In this document: in pieces, positions 16,390 through 23,918 of the stretch
How the letters are laid out: each line of letters begins with the position of its first letter
How positions within the stretch are numbered: position 1 is the first letter of the stretch
DNA from: Granulicella aggregans
Lineage (GTDB): Bacteria; Acidobacteriota; Terriglobia; Terriglobales; Acidobacteriaceae
DNA length: 51,106 bases
Assembly (NCBI RefSeq): GCF_025685565.1
Contig: NZ_JAGSYE010000008.1
Coordinates: forward strand, 1-51,106
Reading direction: 5' to 3'
Notes under the pieces: model-generated
The model's input: the letters and a program-made list of their open reading frames with translations, nothing else
What the model was told of the DNA's origin: nothing
The model's database searches: none
Translations under genes and position numbers: made by a program

Positions 16390-16532
16390 CGCCCTTTTGA
16401 GTAGACGTGTTGGCGGCTTCGGGCCTTCCAGCAAGGGTTCGCAACTTCTCCGAAAAAATTGCGTCCAATTGTGTATAGGCGACGTGTTTCTCGCAGTCTT
16501 TCCTCAACCGAGTTTTGAGAAGGCCGTGAACC

Positions 16533-16949
16533 ATGATCTTCGAAGCACTGAAGATTAAAGTGATTGCCGGCAGCGTGAGCTTGCTAACTGCAAGTGCCAA
16601 ATGGCTTGCGGCTTACGGAGCCAAGGCCGTCACCGGGCCGATAAAAGACCTATCCGGCGTCGCGAATGACATAGCGAGTATCACCAGGGCCAAACTCGAC
16701 ATTCAACTGTTGGAGTACAACCTCGCAGAAAAGCGAAGCCGCATCGTCAAGCCTTCGCCAGAGGAAATCGACAAATATGGTAAGCCTTTTGTCATCATCG
16801 TCTTTAGCCTCTTTCTCGCCGGGAGCATTGCAGCGGCGAGTCGTGCACAAGCGCGTGCAAGTCCGGCTGACCTGGCGATCCTGCAGGTCATGGCACTGAC
16901 CTTATGCGCTATTTCGGTCCTAATAACAGCAACGCGAAAAGGAGAATAA
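16533..16949 (+). CDS. Small membrane protein with coiled-coil linker
   Basis: A 138 aa protein. The N-terminal amphipathic/hydrophobic segment (about residues 8-32) is followed by a charged helical stretch (SITRAKLDIQLLEYNLAEKRSR), then two hydrophobic spans (about residues 84-102 and 112-131) and a short basic tail ATRKGE. No family recognised. The gene is followed three bases later by a 32 aa ORF with its own good ribosome site, which suggests a two-gene unit. Hole-forming, immunity and anchoring roles are all possible. Confidence 0.6.
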   Translation: MIFEALKIKVIAGSVSLLTASAKWLAAYGAKAVTGPIKDLSGVANDIASITRAKLDIQLLEYNLAEKRSRIVKPSPEEIDKYGKPFVIIVFSLFLAGSIAAASRAQARASPADLAILQVMALTLCAISVLITATRKGE

Positions 16950-16951
16950 TC

Positions 16952-17050
16952 ATGATGAACAATCACCTGGTCGTCGTAAAGGAAAGCGCAGCGAAGAAGG
17001 CCGCTCTTGAAGGATGCTGTCTAGCTTGCTGCATAAAACGAACACCATAA
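16952..17050 (+). CDS. 32 aa ORF with a CC-x2-CC cluster
   Basis: Short ORF MMNNHLVVVKESAAKKAALEG followed by CCLACCIKRTP. GGAG lies seven bases before the first ATG, and it starts two bases after the stop of the membrane protein. A charged leader-like N-terminus, an EG step and a four-Cys core look like a tiny secreted or modified peptide, or a metal-binding peptide. I know no family for it. The good ribosome site and tight spacing are the support. Chance occurrence cannot be ruled out for 32 codons. Confidence 0.45.
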   Translation: MMNNHLVVVKESAAKKAALEGCCLACCIKRTP

Positions 17051-17077
17051 AGGCAAATCAACTGAAAGCAGGCAAGC

Positions 17078-17111
17078 AAAGGGGCTCCATCCGAAAGGGT
17101 GGGCCCTTTTT
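17078..17111 (+). terminator. Probable Rho-independent terminator
   Basis: AAAGGG, loop TGGG and CCCTTT form a hairpin at 17094-17109 followed by T residues. An alternative longer pairing uses the upstream AAAGGGGC. It closes the membrane protein and 32 aa ORF transcript. Confidence 0.6.
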
Positions 17112-17129
17112 GCGTGATGCGATCCGGTG

Positions 17130-17430
17130 TTATCGGCTTCTTGGGCGTGTCCCTTCGGGCCAGGCTCTACTCCCCCGGCCTACGCCGGGGTCACCGCACT
17201 TCGTTGCGGCCCTTCGGTAACGATCCCTCACGCAGACAAGCGATGGGCCTCCCGGCCCCGGCAACCCCTTCCTAATGGGCGCCGCCCCTCACGCCGGTCA
17301 AGGCCCTGCGCCTGCCGGTTTCGGTTCCCCCGCCGCGGCGCGCCGGTCCCCCCAAAATGCTTCGCACACAGACCTGCGACCTTTGCTACCCCCGATCTCG
17401 CCGATGGGCAGGGTTGCATGTGCAACCTGC
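17130..17430. other. GC-rich structured leader, copy B
   Basis: About 300 bases with no convincing gene and several nested inverted repeats, including CCCCCGGCCTACGCCGGGG. Shared blocks with 11641-11930 are CGATCCCTCACGC (17221-17233) followed by CTCCCGGCCCCGGCA, and the hairpin GGTTGC, ATGT, GCAACC at 17412-17427, directly before the ribosome site of the 17451 gene. Same order and similar spacing as copy A before ArdC. Confidence 0.5.
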
Positions 17431-17450
17431 TCACAAAGGAGACCCGAGCA

Positions 17451-17624
17451 ATGAAACATCACACCACCAACCCCGCCCAGCTTGGTTTCGACTGCCTACT
17501 GACAGACGCCGACGAAGCGAACGAGCGGCATCTGTTTTTCAAGGCCACAACGCGCCTGCCAGGCACATGGGATGAGGCCTTGGGCTATGGATGGATGCGA
17601 GGATTGTGCTTTAGCCCATATTGA
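17451..17624 (+). pseudogene. 5' fragment of an alphaproteobacterial-plasmid gene at the island edge
   Basis: It starts with ATG 17451 and a strong AAAGGAG eight bases upstream. The first 45 or so residues (MKHHTTNPAQLGFDCL, then TRLPGTWDEALGYG) look like a genuine protein start. The frame ends abruptly at 17624 after WMRGLCFSPY, 10 bases before the stop of the convergent gene at 17635. A leader and ribosome site this elaborate for a 57 aa product suggests that the rest of the gene was lost at the island junction. I do not recognise the parent family. Confidence 0.45.
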
Positions 17625-17634
17625 GTAGGCAGAG

Positions 17635-18456
17635 TCAGTTGTGGGTGGCACAGTTCGGATATGTGCACAGGGTCCTCTCGATTTCGAGATCCTTCTCGTC
17701 GATCACGCCGTCGTGGTTCAGATCGCGGGTGTCGTTGAGGTTCACCGCAGGTGCCCCCTGCCAATCTTCAAGAATGTCGATGTCCCGAGAATCTACTTTT
17801 CCATCGCCTGTGAGATCGCCTCTTACGCCAGAATGTTTGACCACGACGGAGGCTGTATCGGATATGGCTCCGTGGCTAACAATGACTTGAGTGATGCCAA
17901 GGCCCGTAGCGGTAACAATTCCATTCGAATCGACTATTGCAACAGATGGATTGAGGCTCTTAAACGTCAAACTCTCATTTTGTAAGATGCCTCCAACGGG
18001 GTTCGTCAGCGTTCTGACATCCAGCCCTGTTTGATCGCCAATGAAAGAGAGGCCCAGATGCTTGTTGTTGATTGTCAATTTCTCTACGGCAAACGTTACT
18101 GCTACTTTAAGCTCCAGGGGCTCTGAGTACACGAGCGATCCAGGCTCTAAAATTGCTAGGGCATGAACAGAAGTCGCGCCAGGCTCGACTGTGCTTGGAA
18201 TTGTGAGCTGAAAGGTGTTCCGATCCTTTAGTGGTTTCTCAATACTGCTTGCCATATCAGGACCTTCAATGGCCTCGGAAGCTGGATGTACGAAACCCGT
18301 TGCTTCCACTTCTACATTGATCGTCTGCCCTGGATTGACCGAAGTGCCAGAGGCCGGAGAGAGGATTGTAAGACTTGGTTTGGTCTGAGAGATGCCCGCG
18401 ATCGGCACCAAAGAAATCGCAAGAACAAGCCAGCCTGAAATCGTATGCCTGTTCAT
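17635..18456 (-). CDS. Secreted protein with Ig-like (Big_2) and dockerin-like repeats
   Basis: A 273 aa exported protein. The signal peptide spans about residues 1-23. There is an Ig-like stretch (SLTILSPASGTSVNPGQTINVEVEA, first strand only quoted in part), a Big_2-like domain (VAIVDSNGIVTATGLGITQV), and two C-terminal EF-hand-type loops of dockerin I kind (LTGDGKVDSRDIDIL and LNHDGVIDEKDLEI). ATG 18456 has GGAGGT five bases upstream and overlaps the stop of the lipase gene (ATGA), so the two are translationally coupled. Dockerins bind cohesins in cellulosomes, but no cohesin is present here. Calcium-dependent surface attachment is the safer inference. Confidence 0.8.
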   Translation of the reverse strand: MNRHTISGWLVLAISLVPIAGISQTKPSLTILSPASGTSVNPGQTINVEVEATGFVHPASEAIEGPDMASSIEKPLKDRNTFQLTIPSTVEPGATSVHALAILEPGSLVYSEPLELKVAVTFAVEKLTINNKHLGLSFIGDQTGLDVRTLTNPVGGILQNESLTFKSLNPSVAIVDSNGIVTATGLGITQVIVSHGAISDTASVVVKHSGVRGDLTGDGKVDSRDIDILEDWQGAPAVNLNDTRDLNHDGVIDEKDLEIERTLCTYPNCATHN

Positions 18457-20633
18457 TGTTGACCTCCATAAGGCAAGCCCCAAGCCGTTGAATCGAGCAC
18501 CGATGTGTTGAGTAAGTCTTTTATGCGATCCATTACAAGTGCCGTGCCGTCGGGTAGGTAGTGTGCCGCGCCTGTGAGCCGGGCAGTGTTCTTCCCGTGA
18601 GCATAATTACTAAAGCAGTGAATGAAATCGCAGTCTGCTTCGGTGGCTTTCGCGCTCCATAACGCGCTGGTTAGAGGAACAGCTCCATCACTGGGAGTCG
18701 AAACTCCATCTCCTTTGATACCCGATTTTGCCTTGGATTCGTCATTAGCAGGATCGAAGATCGTGCTGAATGCGGAGGGCGTAAATCGTTTCGCCAGTGG
18801 ATCGCTTGCCGGACACTTCTCATGAATAGCTAACAAAATCACTGTTGCTTCAAGACCCTGAATTCCATCTATTTTTCCGGCGATGGTCGCTGTTGGAAGC
18901 GCAGCGCTCTCTTCCTCCAGCTTCTCCAGGGCGAGATTCATATCCTTACCGTCGAGCCCGTTTCCAACTAATTCGCCAACTGCTCCACCGACCGTTTTGT
19001 CATTGAGCAGAACTGCCGATGAAATCAATATCCGGGGAGGAATGCTTTCGGTGCTCAAATTTCGAAAACATTGTGCATCGGGACGAACCGCCAGGGAGGC
19101 GAAAGGACTGCCATAGTGTGGGGTTCCTAGCGTTATCAGCTTGTGAATCCGGCCTTTACCATAGCTATCGTCGCTATAGTACCTTTTTCGCGCAAGCGTC
19201 CAATTTCGCGCAATCAAACCACCCATGCTATGAGCAATAATGTCGGCTTTTACACCGGCAACTGGTATGGAAGATGGGTTATCACCACCATTGAATTGTT
19301 GAATGAACCCCAGCACTTGCTGCGCGACGCCTCTGTGAAGAGCGTCCCCAAACGTGTTAAACGTGAATCCCAGATCGCTTTGGCGGATTCGTGTGACACA
19401 GTTCACATCCCGAGGGCTTTTGCAATCAAATCCTAAAGGCGGCGTTGTGCTCTTGACTCGCGTCCATGCACCGTAATCGACTTGGAAGCTCTTAAACTGG
19501 CCGGTGTCTAGTCCCGTAAATTTCGCCCATGTTTCTTTTGCATCTGAGGCATATCCATGGATCAGCACAATTGGAGGCCTCACTATGCTCACCTCAGTCG
19601 GAGTTGACAGGTAGTAAGGGATAGCGGAATTGGCTGAAAAATAGCTTAGCTGCACATAAACGGGGCGCTGAGAGGCGGTGAGGTCTGCCACATTAGAGGG
19701 TCGTGCGAAATCCGCTGGCGCGCGATAAGCGACAAACGCAAAAGTCCCTGCCTTGGCTGTGCCGGAGGCTTGGCTGGCCAAGGAGCTTGGCACGTTTATA
19801 TCTGTCCCGACTGCAAACAACCCGCCGTCGTTGTCTGACGAGGTGCTGCGAGTGCAGGTTGTAGGGTCGCTCTGATCTGAGCAGTGATCGCTAAGAAGAG
19901 TGGCCGTTACAGTATCGCCAACGGCTTGAACCGGGATCCTGATTAGTAGCTCGGCGGTCCCATCGGCTGCGATCCCCTTGACTGCCCGGCCTCCGGTAGC
20001 CAGCAAAGTCTGATCGGTCTCAATCGTCGCTCCTTTCAGCAGGCCCGCGCTGGGGTCCAGGATTTGAGCAGCTGCCGGAACAAAAGGAGGCGGGGCATTT
20101 CCTGAGATGCTCGTAATTTGAATGGTGAGGAAGTAGTCAGCAGGGTCCGACAGCTGTAGTTCCATCTGACATGTTGTGGGTATGCCAGACGATATTGGGA
20201 AGACGCTTAGATTCACAGGCAATGAAGGAGAGCATGGATTTACTCCAACGACGAAAGACGCTTCACCTAACGAGGTGGAGTTCAGATAAATAAAATCTGC
20301 AGTGAACGGTGAAAGAGTAACGTCCACCAAACCCGGCAAGGAAAAAGTATTGGTTGAGTCTGTAATCGAAAAGACACTGGAATTTGGACTAGACCCCGCA
20401 TATTGGCCCTGATCGGATTGTTGAACTTGTGGTGTCAGATCGGCCGGATTAACTGTGAAGGTCCCCGTGATTGCCGTGCCAACGGGGTCGAGAAAGATAC
20501 GATTGCTAGCCGGACCTGTAGCAAGAGCCGTATCCGCATTGGTGATAACGCCTGTGAACTGTTGTGTTGTGACTTGAGCGAACGCGCTGCCAACATAAAG
20601 GCACAAAGCTAAACCGAGAACGAGAAATCTCAT
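18453..20633 (-). CDS. Secreted alpha/beta-hydrolase (lipase/PGAP1-like)
   Basis: An exported hydrolase of about 726 aa. Signal peptide MRFLVLGLALCLYVGSAFA. The N-terminal half is beta-rich and PEP/Ig-like. The hydrolase domain begins near residue 350 with VLIHGYASDAKETW (oxyanion region), the nucleophile lies in DIIAHSMGGLIARNW, and LGTPHYGSPFA follows, as in lipases and PGAP1-like proteins. The acid and His are likely in the C-terminal part (GAVPL, GAAHYLPDG). I start at ATG 20633; GTG 20642 is the longer option. It is co-transcribed with the dockerin-like protein. Substrate unknown. Confidence 0.85.
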   Translation of the reverse strand: MRFLVLGLALCLYVGSAFAQVTTQQFTGVITNADTALATGPASNRIFLDPVGTAITGTFTVNPADLTPQVQQSDQGQYAGSSPNSSVFSITDSTNTFSLPGLVDVTLSPFTADFIYLNSTSLGEASFVVGVNPCSPSLPVNLSVFPISSGIPTTCQMELQLSDPADYFLTIQITSISGNAPPPFVPAAAQILDPSAGLLKGATIETDQTLLATGGRAVKGIAADGTAELLIRIPVQAVGDTVTATLLSDHCSDQSDPTTCTRSTSSDNDGGLFAVGTDINVPSSLASQASGTAKAGTFAFVAYRAPADFARPSNVADLTASQRPVYVQLSYFSANSAIPYYLSTPTEVSIVRPPIVLIHGYASDAKETWAKFTGLDTGQFKSFQVDYGAWTRVKSTTPPLGFDCKSPRDVNCVTRIRQSDLGFTFNTFGDALHRGVAQQVLGFIQQFNGGDNPSSIPVAGVKADIIAHSMGGLIARNWTLARKRYYSDDSYGKGRIHKLITLGTPHYGSPFASLAVRPDAQCFRNLSTESIPPRILISSAVLLNDKTVGGAVGELVGNGLDGKDMNLALEKLEEESAALPTATIAGKIDGIQGLEATVILLAIHEKCPASDPLAKRFTPSAFSTIFDPANDESKAKSGIKGDGVSTPSDGAVPLTSALWSAKATEADCDFIHCFSNYAHGKNTARLTGAAHYLPDGTALVMDRIKDLLNTSVLDSTAWGLPYGGQQ

Positions 20634-20857
20634 TGGCGTCACCAGAACCAGACGGCCTTGACGCGCTTCCTAGGGGGCCCTGTAACTTTCGGATGCGCTG
20701 ATTTTAGCTCAGTAGACGGCGATCCCGAGATTAAAATCGCCGCCCAGTCGGGCCGCAAAGGGTAAGTTTTGCCCCGCGCTCCTCCACTGGTGTTTTCAGA
20801 GAGTTGCATCGGTCAAAAGTCCGGGTCAGTCTCTGCGTTCAAATCGGAGCGCAGGTT

Positions 20858-20885
20858 ATATGTGATAAAGGACGTTATCATATAT
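20858..20885 (-). other. dif-like 28-bp recombination site S2 (module B, left)
   Basis: Read on the minus strand, arm ATATATGATAA, six-base spacer CGTCCT and arm TTATCACATAT. This is the XerCD dif layout of two 11-bp arms meeting at ATAA and TTAT around a 6-bp spacer. It lies directly in front of the GNAT start and probably overlaps its promoter. Its orientation is opposite to S3 at 23081. Recombination activity is inferred. Confidence 0.6.
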
Positions 20886-20887
20886 AT

Positions 20888-21436
20888 ATGAACGCATCGT
20901 CCATCTTCTCTTCGGTCACCCTCAGAACCCCACGGCTGATCCTGCGCGAGTTCGCCGAAGGGGACGCCGAGGCGATCCAGGTCTATGCCGGAGATCCGGA
21001 GGTGACCCGGTTCACCAGCTTCGGACCGAATACCCCGGAGGTGACCGACAGCATTCTCGCCAACTGGATCGAGGAGCAGAAGATCTCACCCCGGGCAGAA
21101 TGGCCGCTGGCGATCGTGCGGCAGGAGGATGAAGTTCTGATCGGGGCCACTGGCCTCGGCGCGGTCGACTGGAGCACGGGCGCGGCGATCTTCGGTTATG
21201 TGTTCCGTCGATCTGCCTGGGGCCAGGGCTATGCAACCGAAGCGAGCCGGGCGGTCGTCGACTGGGCGATGAATGATCTCGGCTTGCGCAAGCTGGTTGC
21301 TCACTGTGAACCGGCGAACGTCGCATCCTCCTCTGTTCTGACCAAGCTCGGGTTCTGGCAGGAAGAGCCTGTCACCCAGCCTCGGCTGAACGGCGAGATG
21401 CGTTTGTATCTGACCTTTGTGAAGGAGCGCCGATGA
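20888..21436 (+). CDS. GNAT N-acetyltransferase (RimJ/RimL type)
   Basis: A 182 aa acetyltransferase of the RimJ/RimL branch. LRTPRLILREFAEGDAEAI is the typical first block, IGATGLGAVDW follows, the acetyl-CoA loop is RRSAWGQGYATEA, and LVAHCEPANVASSSVLTKLGF is the conserved C-terminal block. I start at ATG 20888, just after the dif-like site; the longer frame upstream runs through that site. It overlaps the integrase by four bases (ATGA), so it is the first gene of module B. Acceptor unknown: ribosomal protein, antibiotic or peptide are all possible. Confidence 0.88.
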   Translation: MNASSIFSSVTLRTPRLILREFAEGDAEAIQVYAGDPEVTRFTSFGPNTPEVTDSILANWIEEQKISPRAEWPLAIVRQEDEVLIGATGLGAVDWSTGAAIFGYVFRRSAWGQGYATEASRAVVDWAMNDLGLRKLVAHCEPANVASSSVLTKLGFWQEEPVTQPRLNGEMRLYLTFVKERR

Positions 21437-22389
21437 GCACCCTTGCTCTGTTGCGGCCTGCAGCGCCCACACTGCCCGCGCTCTTCCAAACGATGCCCGA
21501 GGGGGGCCGGCGCTTCTGGGAGTTCTTCACCGTCAACATCCGGAATACAAATACCCGCCGCGCCTACTTCAAAGCCGTCGCGGGATTCGCCGCCTGGTGT
21601 GACGAGAAAGGTCTTGGGGATCTGGCCGGGGTGACTCCGATGCACGTCGCGGCGTATGTCGAGCAGCTCGGCCGCACGCACTCGAAGCCGACCGTCAAAC
21701 AACACCTCGCCGCGATCCGAATGCTCTTCGATTGGCTGGTGACCGGGCACATTATGGGCACCAATCCGGCCCATGCGGTGCGGGGGCCGAAGCACAGTGT
21801 CCGCAAGGGCAAGACCTCGGTGCTCTCAGCCGACGAGATGCGCGAGCTGCTCGCCGCGATCGACACCACTTCCCTGCTCGGGCTCCGCGACCGCGCTCTG
21901 ATCGCCCTCATGGGCTACACCTTCGCCCGAGTCGGAGCGGCCACCGGAATGAAGGTCGAAGACTTCTACGTGCAGAAGCGCCGCGGCTGGGTGCGACTTC
22001 ACGAGAAGGGAGGCAAAGTGACCGAGCTTCCCTGCCACCACAATCTGGACCAGTATCTAGAGGAGTGGATTGCGGCATCTGGGCTTGGCACCGAACCCGA
22101 GGCTCCGCTCTTCCCTACCCTGCGTTATGGCCGGCTGACCGATCGCACTCCCCTGCCTCAGGCCAACGTCCACATGATGATCCAGCGACGAGCGCGAGCT
22201 GCAGGCCTGCGAACTAAGATCAGTGCCCACAGCTTCCGTGCCACCGGGATCACCACCTACCTGCAGAACGGCGGCAAGCTCGAGATCGCTCAGCAGATGG
22301 CCGGTCATGAGTCAGCCCGGACCACCGGGCTCTATGACCGGCGCAACGATCAGATCGCCCTTGATGAGGTCGAGAGGATCGCATACTAG
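21433..22389 (+). CDS. Tyrosine recombinase/integrase (module B)
   Basis: A 318 aa tyrosine recombinase, close paralog of the integrase at 47. Catalytic residues are Arg167 (FARVGAA), Lys192 (EKGGK), His266 and Arg269 (HSFRATG), His292 (GHESARTT) and Tyr301 (LYDRR). The N-terminal core-binding domain is complete. Translation is coupled to the GNAT gene. The gene lies between two dif-like sites in opposite orientation (20858 and 23081), the arrangement known from Xer-dependent dif modules of other plasmids. Here the module brings its own recombinase, so whether it uses host XerCD, this enzyme or both is open. Confidence 0.93.
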   Translation: MSTLALLRPAAPTLPALFQTMPEGGRRFWEFFTVNIRNTNTRRAYFKAVAGFAAWCDEKGLGDLAGVTPMHVAAYVEQLGRTHSKPTVKQHLAAIRMLFDWLVTGHIMGTNPAHAVRGPKHSVRKGKTSVLSADEMRELLAAIDTTSLLGLRDRALIALMGYTFARVGAATGMKVEDFYVQKRRGWVRLHEKGGKVTELPCHHNLDQYLEEWIAASGLGTEPEAPLFPTLRYGRLTDRTPLPQANVHMMIQRRARAAGLRTKISAHSFRATGITTYLQNGGKLEIAQQMAGHESARTTGLYDRRNDQIALDEVERIAY

Positions 22390-22417
22390 GCCGTACAGTT
22401 GGATCGGAGGGTTTCCA

Positions 22418-23056
22418 TTGATCAATTTAGAGGGTGATATTTGGCAGCGGTGGGAGTCGAAACATCAAGATCTTAGCGCTAACGCAAAGTGGCCTCTGGC
22501 AGGCCTCTTCCGAGGACATGAAGGGGCGGACTTCCGGAATGCCGCCAAAAAGGTCTTGTATACAGGCAAAGCTACCGCAGGCCCTTTCAATCTAGAGACA
22601 GCTGATCAGGACTATTTCGGCTGCAACAAGAAGGCATTTTGGTCGTTTGCTCGAAAGCTCAACAGCCTGGCTGGAGGAGAACCCTTAGAGCTTGGAAACA
22701 TCGCCTGGAGCAATCTTTGCAAGATTGGCACCGTCAAAGGGAATCCGACCGACGACCTTGTCGAGGAACAAGCTGACCTCGCCGTCAAAACCCTCCGCCA
22801 AGAGTGGATTGAATTGAGGCCCACTCTGGTTGTTTGCGTTGCAGAGGGCTTTCAAGAGCAGCTTATCTATAGAGCCTTCGACGTTGTTCAGAATCGTGAT
22901 GATGGCTTTGAGGCTCTCGCGGTGCCAGGCGGAACGTTTTGGAGGCGGCCCGCCATTGACGACATGCTAGCGTTCCTCTGGATGAAGCATCCTCAAGGAA
23001 AACGTCGCGAATACATCGAAGCAGCTGAGACCATTGCGGAGGGAATGCTCGCGTGA
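22418..23056 (+). CDS. Unknown protein in module B (possible uracil-DNA-glycosylase-like fold)
   Basis: A 212 aa soluble protein starting at TTG 22418 with GGAGGG six bases upstream. Visible blocks are KWPLAGLFRGHEGADFRN, YTGKATAGPF, GNIAWSNLCKIG and LRPTLVVCVAEGFQE. The last two recall the N-L-K/R and LRPxxVVxxG strands of uracil-DNA-glycosylase-like proteins, but the catalytic motifs are not convincing, so the fold is only a suggestion. It is the last gene before dif-like site S3 and so is module cargo. Function unknown. Confidence 0.7.
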   Translation: MINLEGDIWQRWESKHQDLSANAKWPLAGLFRGHEGADFRNAAKKVLYTGKATAGPFNLETADQDYFGCNKKAFWSFARKLNSLAGGEPLELGNIAWSNLCKIGTVKGNPTDDLVEEQADLAVKTLRQEWIELRPTLVVCVAEGFQEQLIYRAFDVVQNRDDGFEALAVPGGTFWRRPAIDDMLAFLWMKHPQGKRREYIEAAETIAEGMLA

Positions 23057-23080
23057 GTTTGCTTCTCAGCACGCATTTAG

Positions 23081-23108
23081 AGGGGACATAACGTCCTTTA
23101 TGTTGTAG
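23081..23108 (+). other. dif-like 28-bp recombination site S3 (module B, right)
   Basis: Arm AGGGGACATAA, spacer CGTCCT, arm TTATGTTGTAG. The right arm matches the E. coli XerD-binding arm TTATGTTAAAT at 8 of 11 positions, as I recall that site, and the spacer is identical to S2. It lies 25 bases after the module B cargo gene. It is inverted relative to S2 and so closes the module. Confidence 0.65.
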
Positions 23109-23229
23109 TAATAGGCTCCGAAGGCAAACTGACATTAAGGCAGTTACTGCGCGATCGCGCAGCTATTCCCTTCCCTCCCGAAACCTCCTAAACTAGCGCT
23201 GTTGCTGCTTTTAGGAGGGCTCGCCCACC

Positions 23230-23826
23230 ATGCCGCGCCCCGTCTCCTGGCTCCCGCGCCTCCACGAAATCCGCCGTTCGGTCGCCAACTCGGTGCGCTC
23301 GCACTACGGCCGCCGCGACCTGGAACAGCTCTTCGAGCTGCAGCCCCGCGCCGCCCAGAAGCTCTTCGAGATGCTGCCGACCGTCAAGATCGGTACTTCC
23401 CTGCTCGTAGAGCGCGAGGCTTTGGTGATCTTTCTCGACCGGGTGCGCGAGGCCGAGGATGTGGGTGCTCTCTTCGAGCAGGTCCGCGCGGAGAAGGCCG
23501 GCGTCTCCAGGAGGAAGGTGCGGGCGCTGGTTCCCCGCGACACCGAGCCCGCCACGCTCAGTTCCCTGCCCGAGTCGATCGCATTGAGCCGGGGGAGGCT
23601 GGAGGTCAGTTTCGCGACCGTGGAACAGTTGGCGGAGGCGATGTTTGCGCTCGCCAGGGTGCTCGAGACCGATGTCGATGCCTTCGCCCAGGCCTACGAG
23701 CCGGAGATGCCGCCAGAAGTGCCCGAAGTAGCTTTGGAGATCGATGCTCTTTTCGCAGAGCTCGAAGCTATGGAGAGGGAGCGCTCTGCGAGAACGGTAC
23801 CTGCAGACCACTCAAGCTCTGACTGA
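23230..23826 (+). CDS. Conserved-looking hypothetical next to the partition locus
   Basis: A 198 aa soluble, Glu/Arg-rich protein. It opens MPRPVSWLPRLHEIRRSVAN and has a helix-turn-helix-like middle (FELQPRAAQKLFEMLPTVKIG), a charged linker and an acidic C-terminal helix. AGGAGGG lies about ten bases before ATG 23230. The overlapping frame at 23202-23822 has poor composition and is rejected. It stands just upstream of the partition palindrome and parA. The HTH-like segment would suit a plasmid DNA-binding protein, but I do not recognise a family. Confidence 0.7.
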   Translation: MPRPVSWLPRLHEIRRSVANSVRSHYGRRDLEQLFELQPRAAQKLFEMLPTVKIGTSLLVEREALVIFLDRVREAEDVGALFEQVRAEKAGVSRRKVRALVPRDTEPATLSSLPESIALSRGRLEVSFATVEQLAEAMFALARVLETDVDAFAQAYEPEMPPEVPEVALEIDALFAELEAMERERSARTVPADHSSSD

Positions 23827-23855
23827 GTGACGCTTAGCTCCGCAATGAGGCAATG

Positions 23856-23889
23856 CGACATTGCAACATGTAGACATGTTGCAATGTCG
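23856..23889. repeat. 34-bp perfect palindrome, candidate centromere/par operator
   Basis: Arms CGACATTGCAACATGT and ACATGTTGCAATGTCG pair perfectly over 16 bp around the two bases AG. The core ACATGTAGACATG recurs at the parA start codon (23906-23918), after parA (24529-24541) and, in part, before repA (24928-24960). Such clusters are typical of RHH-type partition proteins acting as both centromere-binder and repressor. Confidence 0.75.
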
Positions 23890-23905
23890 GAAAATAACGT
23901 ATAGA

Positions 23906-23918
23906 ACATGTAGACATG
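23906..23918 (+). promoter_or_regulatory. Repeat ACATGTAGACATG covering the parA start
   Basis: The 13-bp repeat ends exactly on the parA ATG (23916-23918). There is no Shine-Dalgarno sequence between the palindrome and the ATG. A protein bound here would block both promoter clearance and ribosome access, which suggests autoregulation of the par operon. Confidence 0.6.

Noticed and set aside
23202..23822. Alternative frame over the 23230 gene
   Set aside because: Extremely Arg/Gly/Ala-rich product. The 23230 frame has better composition and AGGAGGG at a workable distance.
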